In this document: piece by piece, positions 19,701 to 33,480 of the stretch
Layout: every line of letters begins with the position of its first letter
Position numbering within the stretch: the first letter of the stretch is position 1
Origin: Cladorhizidae sp. MBARI D1340-BT2
Lineage: Eukaryota; Porifera; Demospongiae; Poecilosclerida; Cladorhizidae
Length of the DNA: 64,000 nucleotides
NCBI GenBank assembly: GCA_028752905.1
Contig: JAQNBH010000011.1
Span: forward strand, 22,848,341 to 22,912,340
Direction: 5' to 3'
Notes under the pieces: generated by a model
The model's input: only the letters and a program-made list of their open reading frames with translations
Database searches by the model: none
Told to the model about the DNA's origin: nothing
Made by a program: the position numbers and the translations under genes

Positions 19701-22700
19701 AGCTATGAACTCTGGTTGGTATCAAGCAATGAACTTTGGTGTGTAGCAAGCCATGAACTGTGGTGTGCATCAAGCTACACGTATGAACTCTGGTATGCAT
19801 CAAGCCATGAACTCTGCTGTGTATCAGGCTATGAACTTTGGTGTGTATCAAGCCATTAACTCTGGTGTGTTCCAAGCCATTAAATCTGGTGTGCAGCAAG
19901 TGATGAACTCTATCAATTCTGGTGTACATCAAGCCATGAACTCTGGTGTTTATCGAGCTATGGTCTCTGGTGTGTATCAAGCCATGCACTCTGGTGTGTA
20001 TCAAGCCATGCACTCTGGTGTGTATCAAGCCATGAACTCTGGTGGATATCATGATATGAACTCTGGTCTGTATCAAGCTATGAACACTGGTGTGTAGCAA
20101 GACATGAACTCTGATGTGCATCAAGCCATAAACATCATGCCATGAACTCTGGTGTGCATCAAGGCATGAACTCGGATGTTCATCAAGCAATGAACTCTGG
20201 TGTTTATCAAGCTATGAACTCTGGTGAGCATCAAGTCATGAACTCTGGCGTGCATCAAGCTATTAAATCTGGTGTGTATCAAGCTATTAACTCTGATGTG
20301 CAGCAAGACATGAACTCTGGTGTGTAGCAGTCATGAACTCTGTAACTAGCCATGAACTATAGGTGTCTCAAGCCATCAACTCTGGTGTACATCAAGCCAT
20401 GAACTCTGGTGTGCATCAAGCCATGAACTTTGGTGTTCATGGAGCCATGAACTATGGTGTGCATGAAGCCATGAACTCTGGTGTGCATCAAGCCATGAAC
20501 TCTGGTGTGCATCAAGCCATGAACTCTGGTGTGTATCAAGCCATGAACTCTGGTGTGCATCAAGCCATGAACTTTGGTGTGTAGCAAGCCATGAACACTG
20601 GCCTGCATCAAGCCATGAACTCTGGCGTGCATCAAGCCTTGAATTCTGGTGTGTAGCAAGCCATGAACTCTAGTGTATAGGAAGACATGAACTCTGGTGT
20701 GTATAGATAGAGCTATGAACTCTGGTCTGTATCAAGCTACGAACTTTAGTGTCTGGCAAGACATGAACACTGGTGTGTATCAAGCCATGAACTCTGGTGT
20801 GCATCAAGCCATGAACTCGGGTGTGTAGCAAGCCATGAACTCAGGCATGCATCAAGCCAGTAACTCTGGTGTGTATCAAGCTGTGAATTCTGGTCTGTAG
20901 CAAGACATGAACTCTGGTGTGTAGCTTTCATGAACTCCGTATCAAGCCATGAACTCTAGTGTGCAGCAAGCATTGAACACTGGTGTGTTAAGCCACTCTG
21001 GTGTGTACCAAGCCATGAACTCTGGTGTGCATCAAGCCAAGAACGCTGGTGTGCAACAAGCATGAACTCTGGTGTGCATCAAACCATGAACTCAGGTGTG
21101 CATCAAGCTATGAACAATGGCATGTAGCAAGCTATGAACTCTGGTGTGTATCAAGCTATATATGAACTCTGATGTGTAGCAAGACATGAACTCTGGCGTC
21201 CAGCAAGCCATAAACTCCGGGGTGCATCAAGCCATGAACTCTGATGTGTATCAAGCTATAAACTCTAGTGTGTAGCAAGACATGAACTCTGGTGTGTAGG
21301 AGTCATGAATTCTGTATCAAGCCATGAACTCTGGTGGCTCGAGCCATGAACTCTGGTGTGTGTCAAGCCATGAACTCTGGTGTGCATCAAGCCATGAACT
21401 TTGGTTTGCATCGAGCCATGAAATCTGGTGTGCATCAAGCCATGAACACTGGTGTGCATCAAGCCATGAACTCTGGTGTGCATCAAGCCATGAACTCTGG
21501 TATGCATCAAGCTATGAACTCTGGTGTGCATCAAGCCATGAACTCTGGTGTGCATCAACCCATGAACTCTGGTGTGCATCAAGCCTTGAACTCTGGTGTG
21601 TAGCAAGCCATGAACACTGGTGTGCATCAAGACATGTACTTTAGTTTGCATCGAGCCATGAACTCTGGTGTGCATCAAGCCATGAACTCTGGTTTGCATC
21701 AAGCCAAGAACTCTTGTGTGCATCATGCCTTGAACTCTGGTATGCATCAAGCCATGAACACTGGCTTGCATCAAGCATGAACTTTGGTGTGCATCAAGCC
21801 ATGAACTGTGGTGGGTATCAAGCTATGAACTCTGGTGTGAAGCAAGCCATGAACACTGGTGTGTGTCAAGCCATGAACTCTGGTTTGCATCAAGTCATGA
21901 ACTCTGGTGTGCAGCAAGCCATGAACTATGGTGTGTATCAAGCTATATGAACTCTGGTGTGTAGCAAAACATGAATTCTGCTGCTGTGTGTATCAATCAA
22001 GCTATGAACTCCAGTCTATATCAAGCTGTATAAATTCTGGTGTGTAGCAAAACATGAACTCTTATGTGCATCAAGCCATGAACTCTGGCGGGTATCAAGA
22101 TATTCTAGTCTGTATCAAGCTATGAACTCGTGTGCGTATCAAGTTATGAGGTCTGGTATGTATCAAGCTATGAACTCTGTGGTGTAGCAAGACATGAACT
22201 CTGGCATACAGCAAGACATGAACTCCGGCGTGCATCAAGCTATGAAATCTGGTGTGTATCAAGCTATGAACTCTGATGTGCAGCAAGACATGAACTCTGG
22301 TGTGCATCAAGCCATGAACTTTGGTGTGCATGGAGCCATGAGCTATGGTGTGCATGAAGCCATGAACTCTGGTGTGCATCAAGCCATGAACTCTGGTGTG
22401 CATCAAGCCATGAACTCTGGTGTGTATCAAGCCATGAACTCTGGTGTGCATCAAGCCATGAACTTTGGTTTGCATCAAGCCATGAACACTGATGGGTATC
22501 AAGCTATGAACTCTGGTGTGTAGCAAGCCTTGAACTCTGGCGTGCAACAAGCGATGAACTCTGGTGTGCATCAAGCCATGAACTCTGGTTTGTCAAGCAT
22601 AAACTCTGGTGTGTATCAAGCCATGAACTCAGGTGTGCATCAAGCCATGAACTCTGGTGTGCATCTAGCCAAGGACTCTGGTGGGTATCAAGCTATGAAC

Positions 22701-24300
22701 TCTGGTCTGTATATGAACTCTCTGTGTACAAGACATGAACTCTGGTGTGTATTAAGCTATTAACTCTGGATTGTATCAAAGCTTTATGAACTCTGGTGTG
22801 TAGCAATACATGAACTCTGGTGTGCATCAACCCATGAACTCTGGTGGATATCAAGCTATGAACTCTGGTCTGTTTCAAGCTATGAACTCTGGTGTGTCAC
22901 AAGCATTGAAGTCTGGTGCGTAGCAGTCATGAACTGTATCATCAAGCCGTGGAATCTGGTGTCTCAAGCCATGAACCTTGGTGTACATCTAGCCATCAAC
23001 TCTGGTGTGCAATAAGCCATGAACTTTGGTGTGCATCAAACCATGAACTCTGGTGTGTATCAAGCTATGAACTCTGGTGTGTGGCAAGCAACGAACTCTG
23101 GCATTCAGCAAGCCATGAACTCTGGCATGCATCAAGCTATGAACTCTGGTGTGTATCAAGCTATGAACTATGGTATGTAGCAAGACATTATTAACTTTGA
23201 TATGTAGCAGTCATGAACTCTGTCTCAAGCCATGAACTCTGGCATGCAGCAAGCCATGAACTCTGGCATGCAGCAAGCCATGAACTCTGGTGTGTCAAAC
23301 CATGAACTCTGGTGTGTAACAACAAGCCATGAACACTGGTATGCATCAAGCCATGAACTCTGGTGTACATCAAGCCATGAACACTGGTGTGCATCAAGCT
23401 ATGAACTCTGGTGTGTATCAAGCTATGAACTCTGGTCTCTATCAAACGATATGAACTCTGCTTAGCAAGACATGAACTTTGGTGTGCATCAAGCCATGAA
23501 CTCTGGTGGGTATCAAGCTATGAACTCTGGTCTGTATCAAGCTATGAACTCAGGTGTGTAGCAAGCCATGAAGTCTGGTGTGTAGCAGTCATGAACTCTG
23601 TTTCAAGCCATGAACTCTGGTGTCTTAAGCCATGAACTCTGGTGTACAGCAAGCCATGAACTCCGGTGTGCATCAAGCCATGAACTCTGATGCATCAAGC
23701 CATAAACTCTGGTGTGCATAAATCAATGAACTCTGGTGTTTCTCAAGCTATGAACTCTGGTTGGTATCAAGCTATGAACTTTGGTGTGTAGCAAGCCATG
23801 AACTGTGGTGTGCATCAAGCTACACGTATGAACTCTGGTGTGCATCAAGCCATGAACTCTGCTGTGTATCAGGCTATGAACTCTGGTTTGTATCAAGCCA
23901 TTAACTCTGGTATGTTTCAAGCCATTGAATCTGGTGTGCAGCAAGTGATGAACTCTATCAATTCTGGTGTGCATCAAGCCATGAACTCTGGTGTGTATCG
24001 ATCTATGGTCTCTGGTCTGTATCAAGCCATGCACTCTGGTGTGTATCAAGCCATGCACTCTGGTGTGTATCAAGCCATGCACTCTGGTGGATATCAAGAT
24101 ATGAACTCTGGTCTGTATCAAGCTATGAACTCTGGTGTGTAGCAAGACATGAACTCTGATGTGCATCAAGCCATGAACATCATGCCATGAACTTTGGTGT
24201 GCATCAAGGCATGAACTCGGATGTGCATCAAGCAATGAACTCTGGTGTTTATCAAGCTATGAACTTTGGTGTGTAGCAAGCCATGAACACTGGCCTGCAT
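16740..24300 (+). repeat. Higher-order repeat domain 1, ~4.0-4.3 kb period, two copies
   Basis: Distinct variant strings recur at near-constant offsets: a GTATCAAGCCATGAACTCTA and CACTGGTGTGTTAAGCC string at about 16750 and 20935; a TCATGAACTGTATCATCAAG string at 18647 and 22926; a CAAGCTACACGTATGAACTC string at 19776 and 23821. Offsets of 4.19, 4.28 and 4.05 kb imply a few small deletions between copies. Confidence 0.8.
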
Positions 24301-24567
24301 CAAGCCATGAACTCTGGCGTGCATCAAGCCTTGAATTCTAGTGTGTAGCAAGCCATGAACTCTAGTTGTAGGAAGACATGAACTCTGGTGTGTATAGAGC
24401 TATGAACTCTGGTCTGTATCAAGCTACGAACTGTGGTCTCTGGCAAGACATGAACTCTGGTGTGTATTAAGCTATGAACTCTGGTCTGTCTCAAGCTATG
24501 AACTTTGGTGTGCATCAAGCCATGAACTCTGGTGGGTATCAAGCTATGAACTCTGGTCTGTATCAAG

Positions 24568-27500
24568 CTATGAACTCGGGTGTGTAGCAAGCCATGAAGT
24601 CTGGTATGTAGCAGTCATGAAATCTGTATCAAGCCATGAACTCTGGTGTCTCAGGCCATGAACTCTGGTTTGCAGCAAGCCATAAACTCTGGTGTGCTTC
24701 AAGCAATGAAATTTGGTGTGCATCAAGCCATGAACTTTGGTGGGTATGAAGCTATGAACGCTGGTGTGTGGCAAGCCATGAACTCTTGCGTTCAGCAAGC
24801 CATGAACTCTGGCATGCATCAAGCCATGAACTCTGGTGTGTATCAAGCTATGAATTCTGGGGTGTAGCAAAACATGAACTCTGGTGTGTAGCAAGACATG
24901 AACTCTGGTGTGTAGCAGACATGAACTCTGTATCAAGCCATGAACTCTGGTGTCTCAAGCCATGAACTCTGGTTTGTGTCAAGCCATGAACTCTGGTGTG
25001 CATCAAGCCATGAACTTTGGTGTGCATCAAGCCATGAACTATGGTGTGCATCAAGCCATCAACTCTGGTGTATATCAAGCCATGAACTCTGGCGTGTATC
25101 AACCCATGAACTCTGGTGCATGAACTCTGGTGTGCATCAAGCCGTGCACTTTGGTGTGCATCAAGTAATGAACTCTGGTGGGTATCAAGCCAAGAACTCT
25201 GGTGTATAGTAAGCCATGAACTCTGACGTGCAGCAAGCAATGAACTCTGGCATGCATCAAGATAAACTCTGGTATGTATCAAGCTACTGTATGAACTCTG
25301 GTGTGAAGCAAGACATGAACTCTAGTGTGTTGCAGTCATGAACTCTGTATCAAGCCATGAACTCTGGTGTATCAAGCCATGAACTCTGGTGTGTGTCAAG
25401 CCTTGAACTCTGGTTTGCATCAAGCCATGAACTCAAGCATGTATCAAGCTATTAACTCTGATGTGCATCAACCCATAAACTCTGGTGTGCATCAAGCCAT
25501 GAATTCTGGTGTGCAGCAAGCGATGAACTCTATGATATCTGGTGTGCATCAAGCCATGAATTCTGGTGTGTATCGTGCTATGAACTCTGGTGTGTATCAA
25601 GCCATGTACTCTGGTGTGCATCATGCCATGAACTCCGGTGTGCAGCAAGGCATGAACTCATATGTGATTAAAGCAATGAACTCTGGTGTTTATCAAGCTA
25701 TGAACTCTAGTGGGTATCAAGCTATGAACTTTGGTGTGTAGCAAGCCATGAACTCTGGCCTGCATCAAGCCTTGAACTCCGGCGTGCATCAAGCCTTGAA
25801 CTCTGGTGTGTAGCAAGCCATGAACTCAGGTGTGTATAGAGCTATGAACTCTGGTCTATATCAAGCTATGAACTCTGGTGTCTGGCAAGACATGAACTCT
25901 GGTGTGTATCAAGCCATGAACTCTGGTCTGTATCAAGCTATGAACTCTGGTGCGCATCAAGCCATGAACTCTGGTGTGCATAAAGCCATGAACTCAGGTG
26001 TGCTTCTAGCCATAAACTCTGGTATGCATCAAGCTATGAACTCGGGTGTGCATCAAGCCATGATTTCGTGTGTGCAGCAAGTGATGAACTCTATGAACTC
26101 TGGTGTTCATCAAGCCATGAACTATGGTGTGTATCAAGAAATGAACTCTGGTGTGTATCAAGCTATGCACTCTGGTGTGTATCAAGCCATGAACTCTGGT
26201 GGATATCAAGATATGAACTCTAGTCTGTATCAAGCTATGAACTCTGGTGTGTAGCAAGACATGAACTCTGATGTACATCAAGCCATGAACTCTGGTGTGT
26301 ATCATGCCAATGAACTCTGGTGTGTTTCAAGCCATGAACTCTGGTGTGTACCAAGCCATGAACACTTGGATGCATCAAGCCATGAACTCTGGATTGTAGG
26401 AAGACATGAACTCTGGTGTGCATCAAGCCATGAACTCTGGTGTTTAGGAAGCCATGAACTCTGGTGTGCATCAAGCCATGAACTCTGGTGTGTACCAAGC
26501 TATGAACTCTGGTCTGTATCAAGCTATGAACTCTGGTGTGTTGTAGCAAAACATGAATACTGGTGTGTATCAAGCTATGAACTCCAGTCTATATCAAGCT
26601 ATATGAACTCTGGTGTGTAGTAAGACATGAACTCTGGTGTGCACCATGCAATGAACTCTGGCGGGTATCAAACTATGAACTCTGGTCTGAATCAAGCTAT
26701 GAACTCGGGTGTGTAGCAAGCCATGAAGTCTGGTATGTAGCAGTCATGAAATCTGTATCAAGCCATGAACTCTGGTGTCTCAGGCCATGAACTCTGGTTT
26801 GCAGCAAGCCATAAACTCTGGTGTGCTTCAAGCAATGAAATTTGGTGTGCATCAAGCCATGAATTTTGTTGGGTATGAAGCTATGAACGCTGGTGTGTGG
26901 CAAGCCATGAACTCTTGCGTTCAGCAAGCCATGAACTCTGGCATGCATCAAGCCATGAACTCTGGTGTGTATCAAGCTATGAATTCTGGGGTGTAGCAAA
27001 ACATGAACTCTGGTGTGTAGCAAGACATGAACTCTGGTGTGTAGCAGACATGAACTCTGTATCAAGCCATGAACTCTGGTGTCTCAAGCCATGAACTCTG
27101 GTTTGTGTCAAGCCATGAACTCTGGTGTGCATCAAGCCATGAACTTTGGTGTGCATCAAGCCATGAACTATGGTGTGCATCAAGCCATCAACTCTGGTGT
27201 ATATCAAGCCATGAACTCTGGCGTGTATCAACCCATGAACTCTGTTGCATGAACTCTGGTGTGCATCAAGCCGTGCACTTTGGTGTGCATCAAGTAATGA
27301 ACTCTGGTGGGTATCAAGCCAAGAACTCTGGTGTATAGTAAGCCATGAACTCTTGCGTTCAGCAAGCCATGAACTCTGGCATGCATCAAGCCATGAACTC
27401 TGGTGTGTATCAAGCTATGAATTCTGGGGTGTAGCAAAACATGAACTCTGGTGTGTAGCAAGACATGAACTCTGGTGTGTAGCAGACATGAACTCTGTAT

Positions 27501-30500
27501 CAAGCCATGAACTCTGGTGTCTCAAGCCATGAACTCTGGTTTGTGTCAAGCCATGAACTCTGGTGTGCATCAAGCCATGAACTTTGGTGTGCATCAAGCC
27601 ATGAACTATGGTGTGCATCAAGCCATCAACTCTGGTGTATATCAAGCCATGAACTCTGGCGTGTATCAACCCATGAACTCTGTTGCATGAACTCTGGTGT
27701 GCATCAAGCCGTGCACTTTGGTGTGCATCAAGTAATGAACTCTGGTGGGTATCAAGCCAAGAACTCTGGTGTATAGTAAGCCATGAACTCTGACGTGCAG
27801 CAAGCAATGAACTCTGGCATGCATCAAGATAAACTCTGGTATGTATCAAGCTACTGTATGAACTCTGGTGTGAAGCAAGACATGAACTCTAGTGTGTTGC
27901 AGTCATGAACTCTGTATCAAGCCATGAACTCTGGTGTATCAAGCCATGAACTCTGGTGTGTGTCAAGCCTTGAACTCTGGTTTGCATCAAGCCATGAACT
28001 CAAGCATGTATCAAGCTATTAACTCTGATGTGCATCAACCCATAAACTCTGGTGTGCATCAAGCCATGAATTCTGGTGTGCAGCAAGCGATGAACTCTAT
28101 GATATCTGGTGTGCATCAAGCCATGAATTCTGGTGTATATCGTGCTATGAACTCTGGTGTGTATCAAGCCATGTACTCTGGTGTGCATCATGCCATGAAC
28201 TCCGGTGTGCAGCAAGGCATGAACTCATATGTGATTAAAGCAATGAACTCTGGTGTTTATCAAGCTATGAACTCTAGTGGGTATCAAGCTATGAACTTTG
28301 GTGTGTAGCAAGCCATGAACTCTGGCCTGCATCAAGCCTTGAACTCCGGCGTGCATCAAGCCTTGAACTCTGGTGTGTAGCAAGCCATGAACTCAGGTGT
28401 GTATAGAGCTATGAACTCTGGTCTATATCAAGCTATGAACTCTGGTGTCTGGCAAGACATGAACTCTGGTGTGTATCAAGCCATGAACTCTGGTCTGTAT
28501 CAAGCTATGAACTCTGGTGTGCATCAAGCCATGAACTCTGGTGTGCATAAAGCCATGAACTCAGGTGTGCTTCTAGCCATAAACTCTGGTATGCATCAAG
28601 CCATGACTTCGTGTGTGCAGCAAGTGATGAACTCTATGAACTCTGGTGTGCATCAAGCCATGAACTATGGTGTGTATCAAGACATGAAATCTGGTGTCAG
28701 TAACCATGAACTCTGTATCAAGCCATGAACTCTGGTGTGTATCAAGCTATGCACTCTAGTGTGTATCAAGCCATGAACTCTGGTGGATATCAAGATATGA
28801 ACTCTGGTCTGTACCAAGCTATGAACTATGGTATGTAGCAAGACATTATTAACTTTGATATGTAGCAGTCATGAACTCTGTCTCAAGCCATGAACTCTGG
28901 CATGCAGCAAGCCATCAACTCTGGCATGCAGCAAGCCATGAACTCTGGTGTGTCAAGCCATGAACTCTGGTGTGTAACAACAAGCCATGAAAACTGGTAT
29001 GCATCAAGCCATGAACTCTGGTGTACATCAAGCCATGAACACTGGTGTGCATCAAGCTATGAACTCTGGTGTGTATCAAGCTATGAACTCTGGTCTCTAT
29101 CAAACGATATGAACTCTGCTTAGCAAAACATGATCTTTGGTGTGCATCAAGCCATGAACTCTGGTGGGTATCAAGCTATGAACTCTGGTCTGTATCAAGC
29201 TATGAACTCGGGTGTGTAGCAAGCCATGAAGTCTGGTATGTAGCAGTCATGAAATCTGTATCAAGCCATGAACTCTGGTGTGTACCAAGCTATGAACTCT
29301 GGTCTGTATCAAGCTATGAACTCTGGTGTGTAGCAAAACATGAATACTGGTGTGTATCAAGCTATGAACTCCAGTCTATATCAAGCTATATGAACTCTGG
29401 TGTGTAGTAAGACATGAACTCTGGTGTGCACCATGCAATGAACTCTGGCGGGTATCAAACTATGAACTCTGGTCTGAATCAAGCTATGAACTCGGGTGTG
29501 TAGCAAGCCATGAAGTCTGGTATGTAGCAGTCATGAAATCTGTATCAAGCCATGAACTCTGGTGTCTCAGGCCATGAACTCTGGTTTGCAGCAAGCCATA
29601 AACTCTGGTGTGCTTCAAGCAATGAAATTTGGTGTGCATCAAGCCATGAATTTGTGTGGGTATGAAGCTATGAACGCTGGTGTGTGGCAAGCCATGAACT
29701 CTTGCGTTCAGCAAGCCATGAACTCTGGCATGCATCAAGCCATGAACTCTGGTGTGTATCAAGCTATGAATTCTGGGGTGTAGCAAAACATGAACTCTGG
29801 TGTGTAGCATGACATGAACTCTGGTGTGTAGCAGACATGAACTCTGTATCAAGCCATGAACTCTGGTGTCTCAAGCCATGAACTCTGGTTTGTGTCAAGC
29901 CATGAACTCTGGTGTGCATCAAGCCATGAACTTTGGTGTGCATCAAGCCATGAACTATGGTGTGCATCAAGCCATCAACTCTGGTGTATATCAAGCCATG
30001 AACTCTGGCGTGTATCAACCCATGAACTCTGGTGCATGAACTCTGGTGTGCATCAAGCCGTGCACTTTGGTGTGCATCAAGTAATGAACTCTGGTGGGTA
30101 TCAAGCCAAGAACTCTGGTGTATAGTAAGCCATGAACTCTGACGTGCAGCAAGCAATGAACTCTGGCATGCATCAAGATAAACTCTGGTATGTATCAAGC
30201 TACTGTATGAACTCTGGTGTGAAGCAAGACATGAACTCTAGTGTGTTGCAGTCATGAACTCTGTATCAAGCCATGAACTCTGGTGTATCAAGCCATGAAC
30301 TCTGGTGTGTGTCAAGCCTTGAACTCTGGTTTGCATCAAGCCATGAACTCAAGCATGTATCAAGCTATTAACTCTGATGTGCATCAACCCATAAACTCTG
30401 GTGTGCATCAAGCCATGAATTCTGGTGTGCAGCAATTGATGAACTCAATGATATCTGGTGTGCATCAAGCCATGAATTCTGGTGTGTATCGTGCTATGAA

Positions 30501-33480
30501 CTCTGGTGTGTATCAAGCCATGTACTCTGGTGTGCATCATGCCATGAACTCCGGTGTGCAGCAAGGCATGAACTCATATGTGATTAAAGCAATGAACTCT
30601 GGTGTTTATCAAGCTATGAACTCTAGTGGGTATCAAGCTATGAACTTTGGTGTGTAGCAAGCCATGAACTCTGGCCTGCATCAAGCCTTGAACTCCGGCG
30701 TGCATCAAGCCTTGAACTCTGGTGTGTAGCAAGCCATGAACTCAGGTGTGTATAGAGCTATGAACTCTGGTCTATATCAAGCTATGAACTCTGGTGTCTG
30801 GCAAGACATGAACTCTGGTGTGTATCAAGCCATGAACTCTGGTCTGTATCAAGCTATGAACTCTGGTGTGCATCAAGCCATGAACTCTGGTGTGCATAAA
30901 GCCATGAACTCAGGTGTGCTTCTAGCCATAAACTCTGGTATGCATCAAGCCATGACTTCGTGTGTGCAGCAAGTGATGAACTCTATGAACTCTGGTGTGC
31001 ATCAAGCCATGAACTATGGTGTGTATCAAGACATGAAATCTGGTGTCAGTAACCATGAACTCTGTATCAAGCCATGAACTCTGGTGTGTATCAAGCTATG
31101 CACTCTAGTGTGTATCAAGCCATGAACTCTGGTGGATATCAAGATATAAACTCTGGTCTGTACCAAGCTATGAACTATGGTATGTAGCAAGACATTATTA
31201 ACTTTGATATGTAGCAGTCATGAACTCTGTCTCAAGCCATGAACTCTGGCATGCAGCAAGCCATCAACTCTGGCATGCAGCAAGCCATGAACTCTGGTGT
31301 GTCAAGCCATGAACTCTGGTGTGTAACAACAAGCCATGAAAACTGGTATGCATCAAGCCATGAACTCTGGTGTACATCAAGCCATGAACACTGGTGTGCA
31401 TCAAGCTATGAACTCTGGTGTGTATCAAGCTATGAACTCTGGTCTCTATCAAACGATATGAACTCTGCTTAGCAAAACATGATCTTTGGTGTGCATCAAG
31501 CCATGAACTCTGGTGGGTATCAAGCTATGAACTCTGGTCTGTATCAAGCTATGAACTCGGGTGTGTAGCAAGCCATGAAGTCTGGTATGTAGCAGTCATG
31601 AAATCTGTATCAAGCCATGAACTCTGGTGTGTACCAAGCTATGAACTCTGGTCTGTATCAAGCTATGAACTCTGGTGTGTAGCAAAACATGAATACTGGT
31701 GTGTATCAAGCTATGAACTCCAGTCTATATCAAGCTATATGAACTCTGGTGTGTAGTAAGACATGAACTCTGGTGTGCACCATGCAATGAACTCTGGCGG
31801 GTATCAAACTATGAACTCTGGTCTGAATCAAGCTATGAACTCGGGTGTGTAGCAAGCCATGAAGTCTGGTATGTAGCAGTCATGAAATCTGTATCAAGCC
31901 ATGAACTCTGGTGTCTCAGGCCATGAACTCTGGTTTGCAGCAAGCCATAAACTCTGGTGTGCTTCAAGCAATGAAATTTGGTTGCATCAAGCCATGAATT
32001 TTGGTGGGTATGAAGCTATGAACGCTGGTGTGTGGCAAGCCATGAACTCTTGCGTTCAGCAAGCCATGAACTCTGGCATGCATCAAGCCATGAACTCTGG
32101 TGTGTATCAAGCTATGAATTCTGGGGTGTAGCAAAACATGAACTCTGGTGTGTAGCATGACATGAACTCTGGTGTGTAGCAGACATGAACTCTGTATCAA
32201 GCCATGAACTCTGGTGTCTCAAGCCATGAACTCTGGTTTGTGTCAAGCCATGAACTCTGGTGTGCATCAAGCCATGAACTTTGGTGTGCATCAAGCCATG
32301 AACTATGGTGTGCATCAAGCCATCAACTCTGGTGTATATCAAGCCATGAACTCTGGCGTGTATCAACCCATGAACTCTGGTGCATGAACTCTGGTGTGCA
32401 TCAAGCCGTGCACTTTGGTGTGCATCAAGTAATGAACTCTGGTGGGTATCAAGCCAAGAACTCTGGTGTATAGTAAGCCATGAACTCTGACGTGCAGCAA
32501 GCAATGAACTCTGGCATGCATCAAGATAAACTCTGGTATGTATCAAGCTACTGTATGAACTCTGGTGTGAAGCAAGACATGAACTCTAGTGTGTTGCAGT
32601 CATGAACTCTGTATCAAGCCATGAACTCTGGTGTATCAAGCCATGAACTCTGGTGTGTGTCAAGCCTTGAACTCTGGTTTGCATCAAGCCATGAACTCAA
32701 GCATGTATCAAGCTATTAACTCTGATGTGCATCAACCCATAAACTCTGGTGTGCATCAAGCCATGAATTCTGGTGTGCAGCAAGTGATGAACTCAATGAT
32801 ATCTGGTGTGCATCAAGCCATGAATTCTGGTGTGTATCGTGCTATGAACTCTGGTGTGTATCAAGCCATGTACTCTGGTGTGCATCATGCCATGAACTCC
32901 GGTGTGCAGCAAGGCATGAACTCATATGTGATTAAAGCAATGAACTCTGGTGTTTATCAAGCTATGAACTCTAGTGGGTATCAAGCTATGAACTTTGGTG
33001 TGTAGCAAGCCATGAACTCTGGCCTGCATCAAGCCTTGAACTCCGGCGTGCATCAAGCCTTGAACTCTGGTGTGTAGCAAGCCATGAACTCAGGTGTGTA
33101 TAGAGCTATGAACTCTGGTCTATATCAAGCTATGAACTCTGGTGTCTGGCAAGACATGAACTCTGGTGTGTATCAAGCCATGAACTCTGGTCTGTATCAA
33201 GCTATGAACTCTGGTGTGCATCAAGCCATGAACTCTGGTGTGCATAAAGCCATGAACTCAGGTGTGCTTCTAGCCATAAACTCTGGTATGCATCAAGCTA
33301 TGAACTCGGGTGTGCATCAAGCCATGACTTCGTGTGTGCAGCAAGTGATGAACTCTATGAACTCTGGTGTGCATCAAGCCATGAACTATGGTGTGTATCA
33401 AGACATGAAATCTGGTGTCAGTAACCATGAACTCTGCATCAAGCCATGAACTCTGGTGTGTATCAAGCTATGCACTCTAG
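24568..33480 (+). repeat. Higher-order repeat domain 2, ~2.35 kb period, about four copies
   Basis: The same variant order begins at 25367, 27934, 30283 and 32631; the last two spacings are 2,349 and 2,348 bp, with only scattered base changes between copies. The first interval is longer (2,567 bp) because of rearrangement including a 438-bp local duplication. Such homogeneity points to recent unequal exchange. Confidence 0.88.
26900..27776 (+). repeat. 438-bp tandem duplication inside domain 2
   Basis: The string from about 26900 to 27338 repeats with a 438-bp offset to about 27776 (for example, the identical series starting at 27069 and at 27507), nearly base for base. Confidence 0.85.
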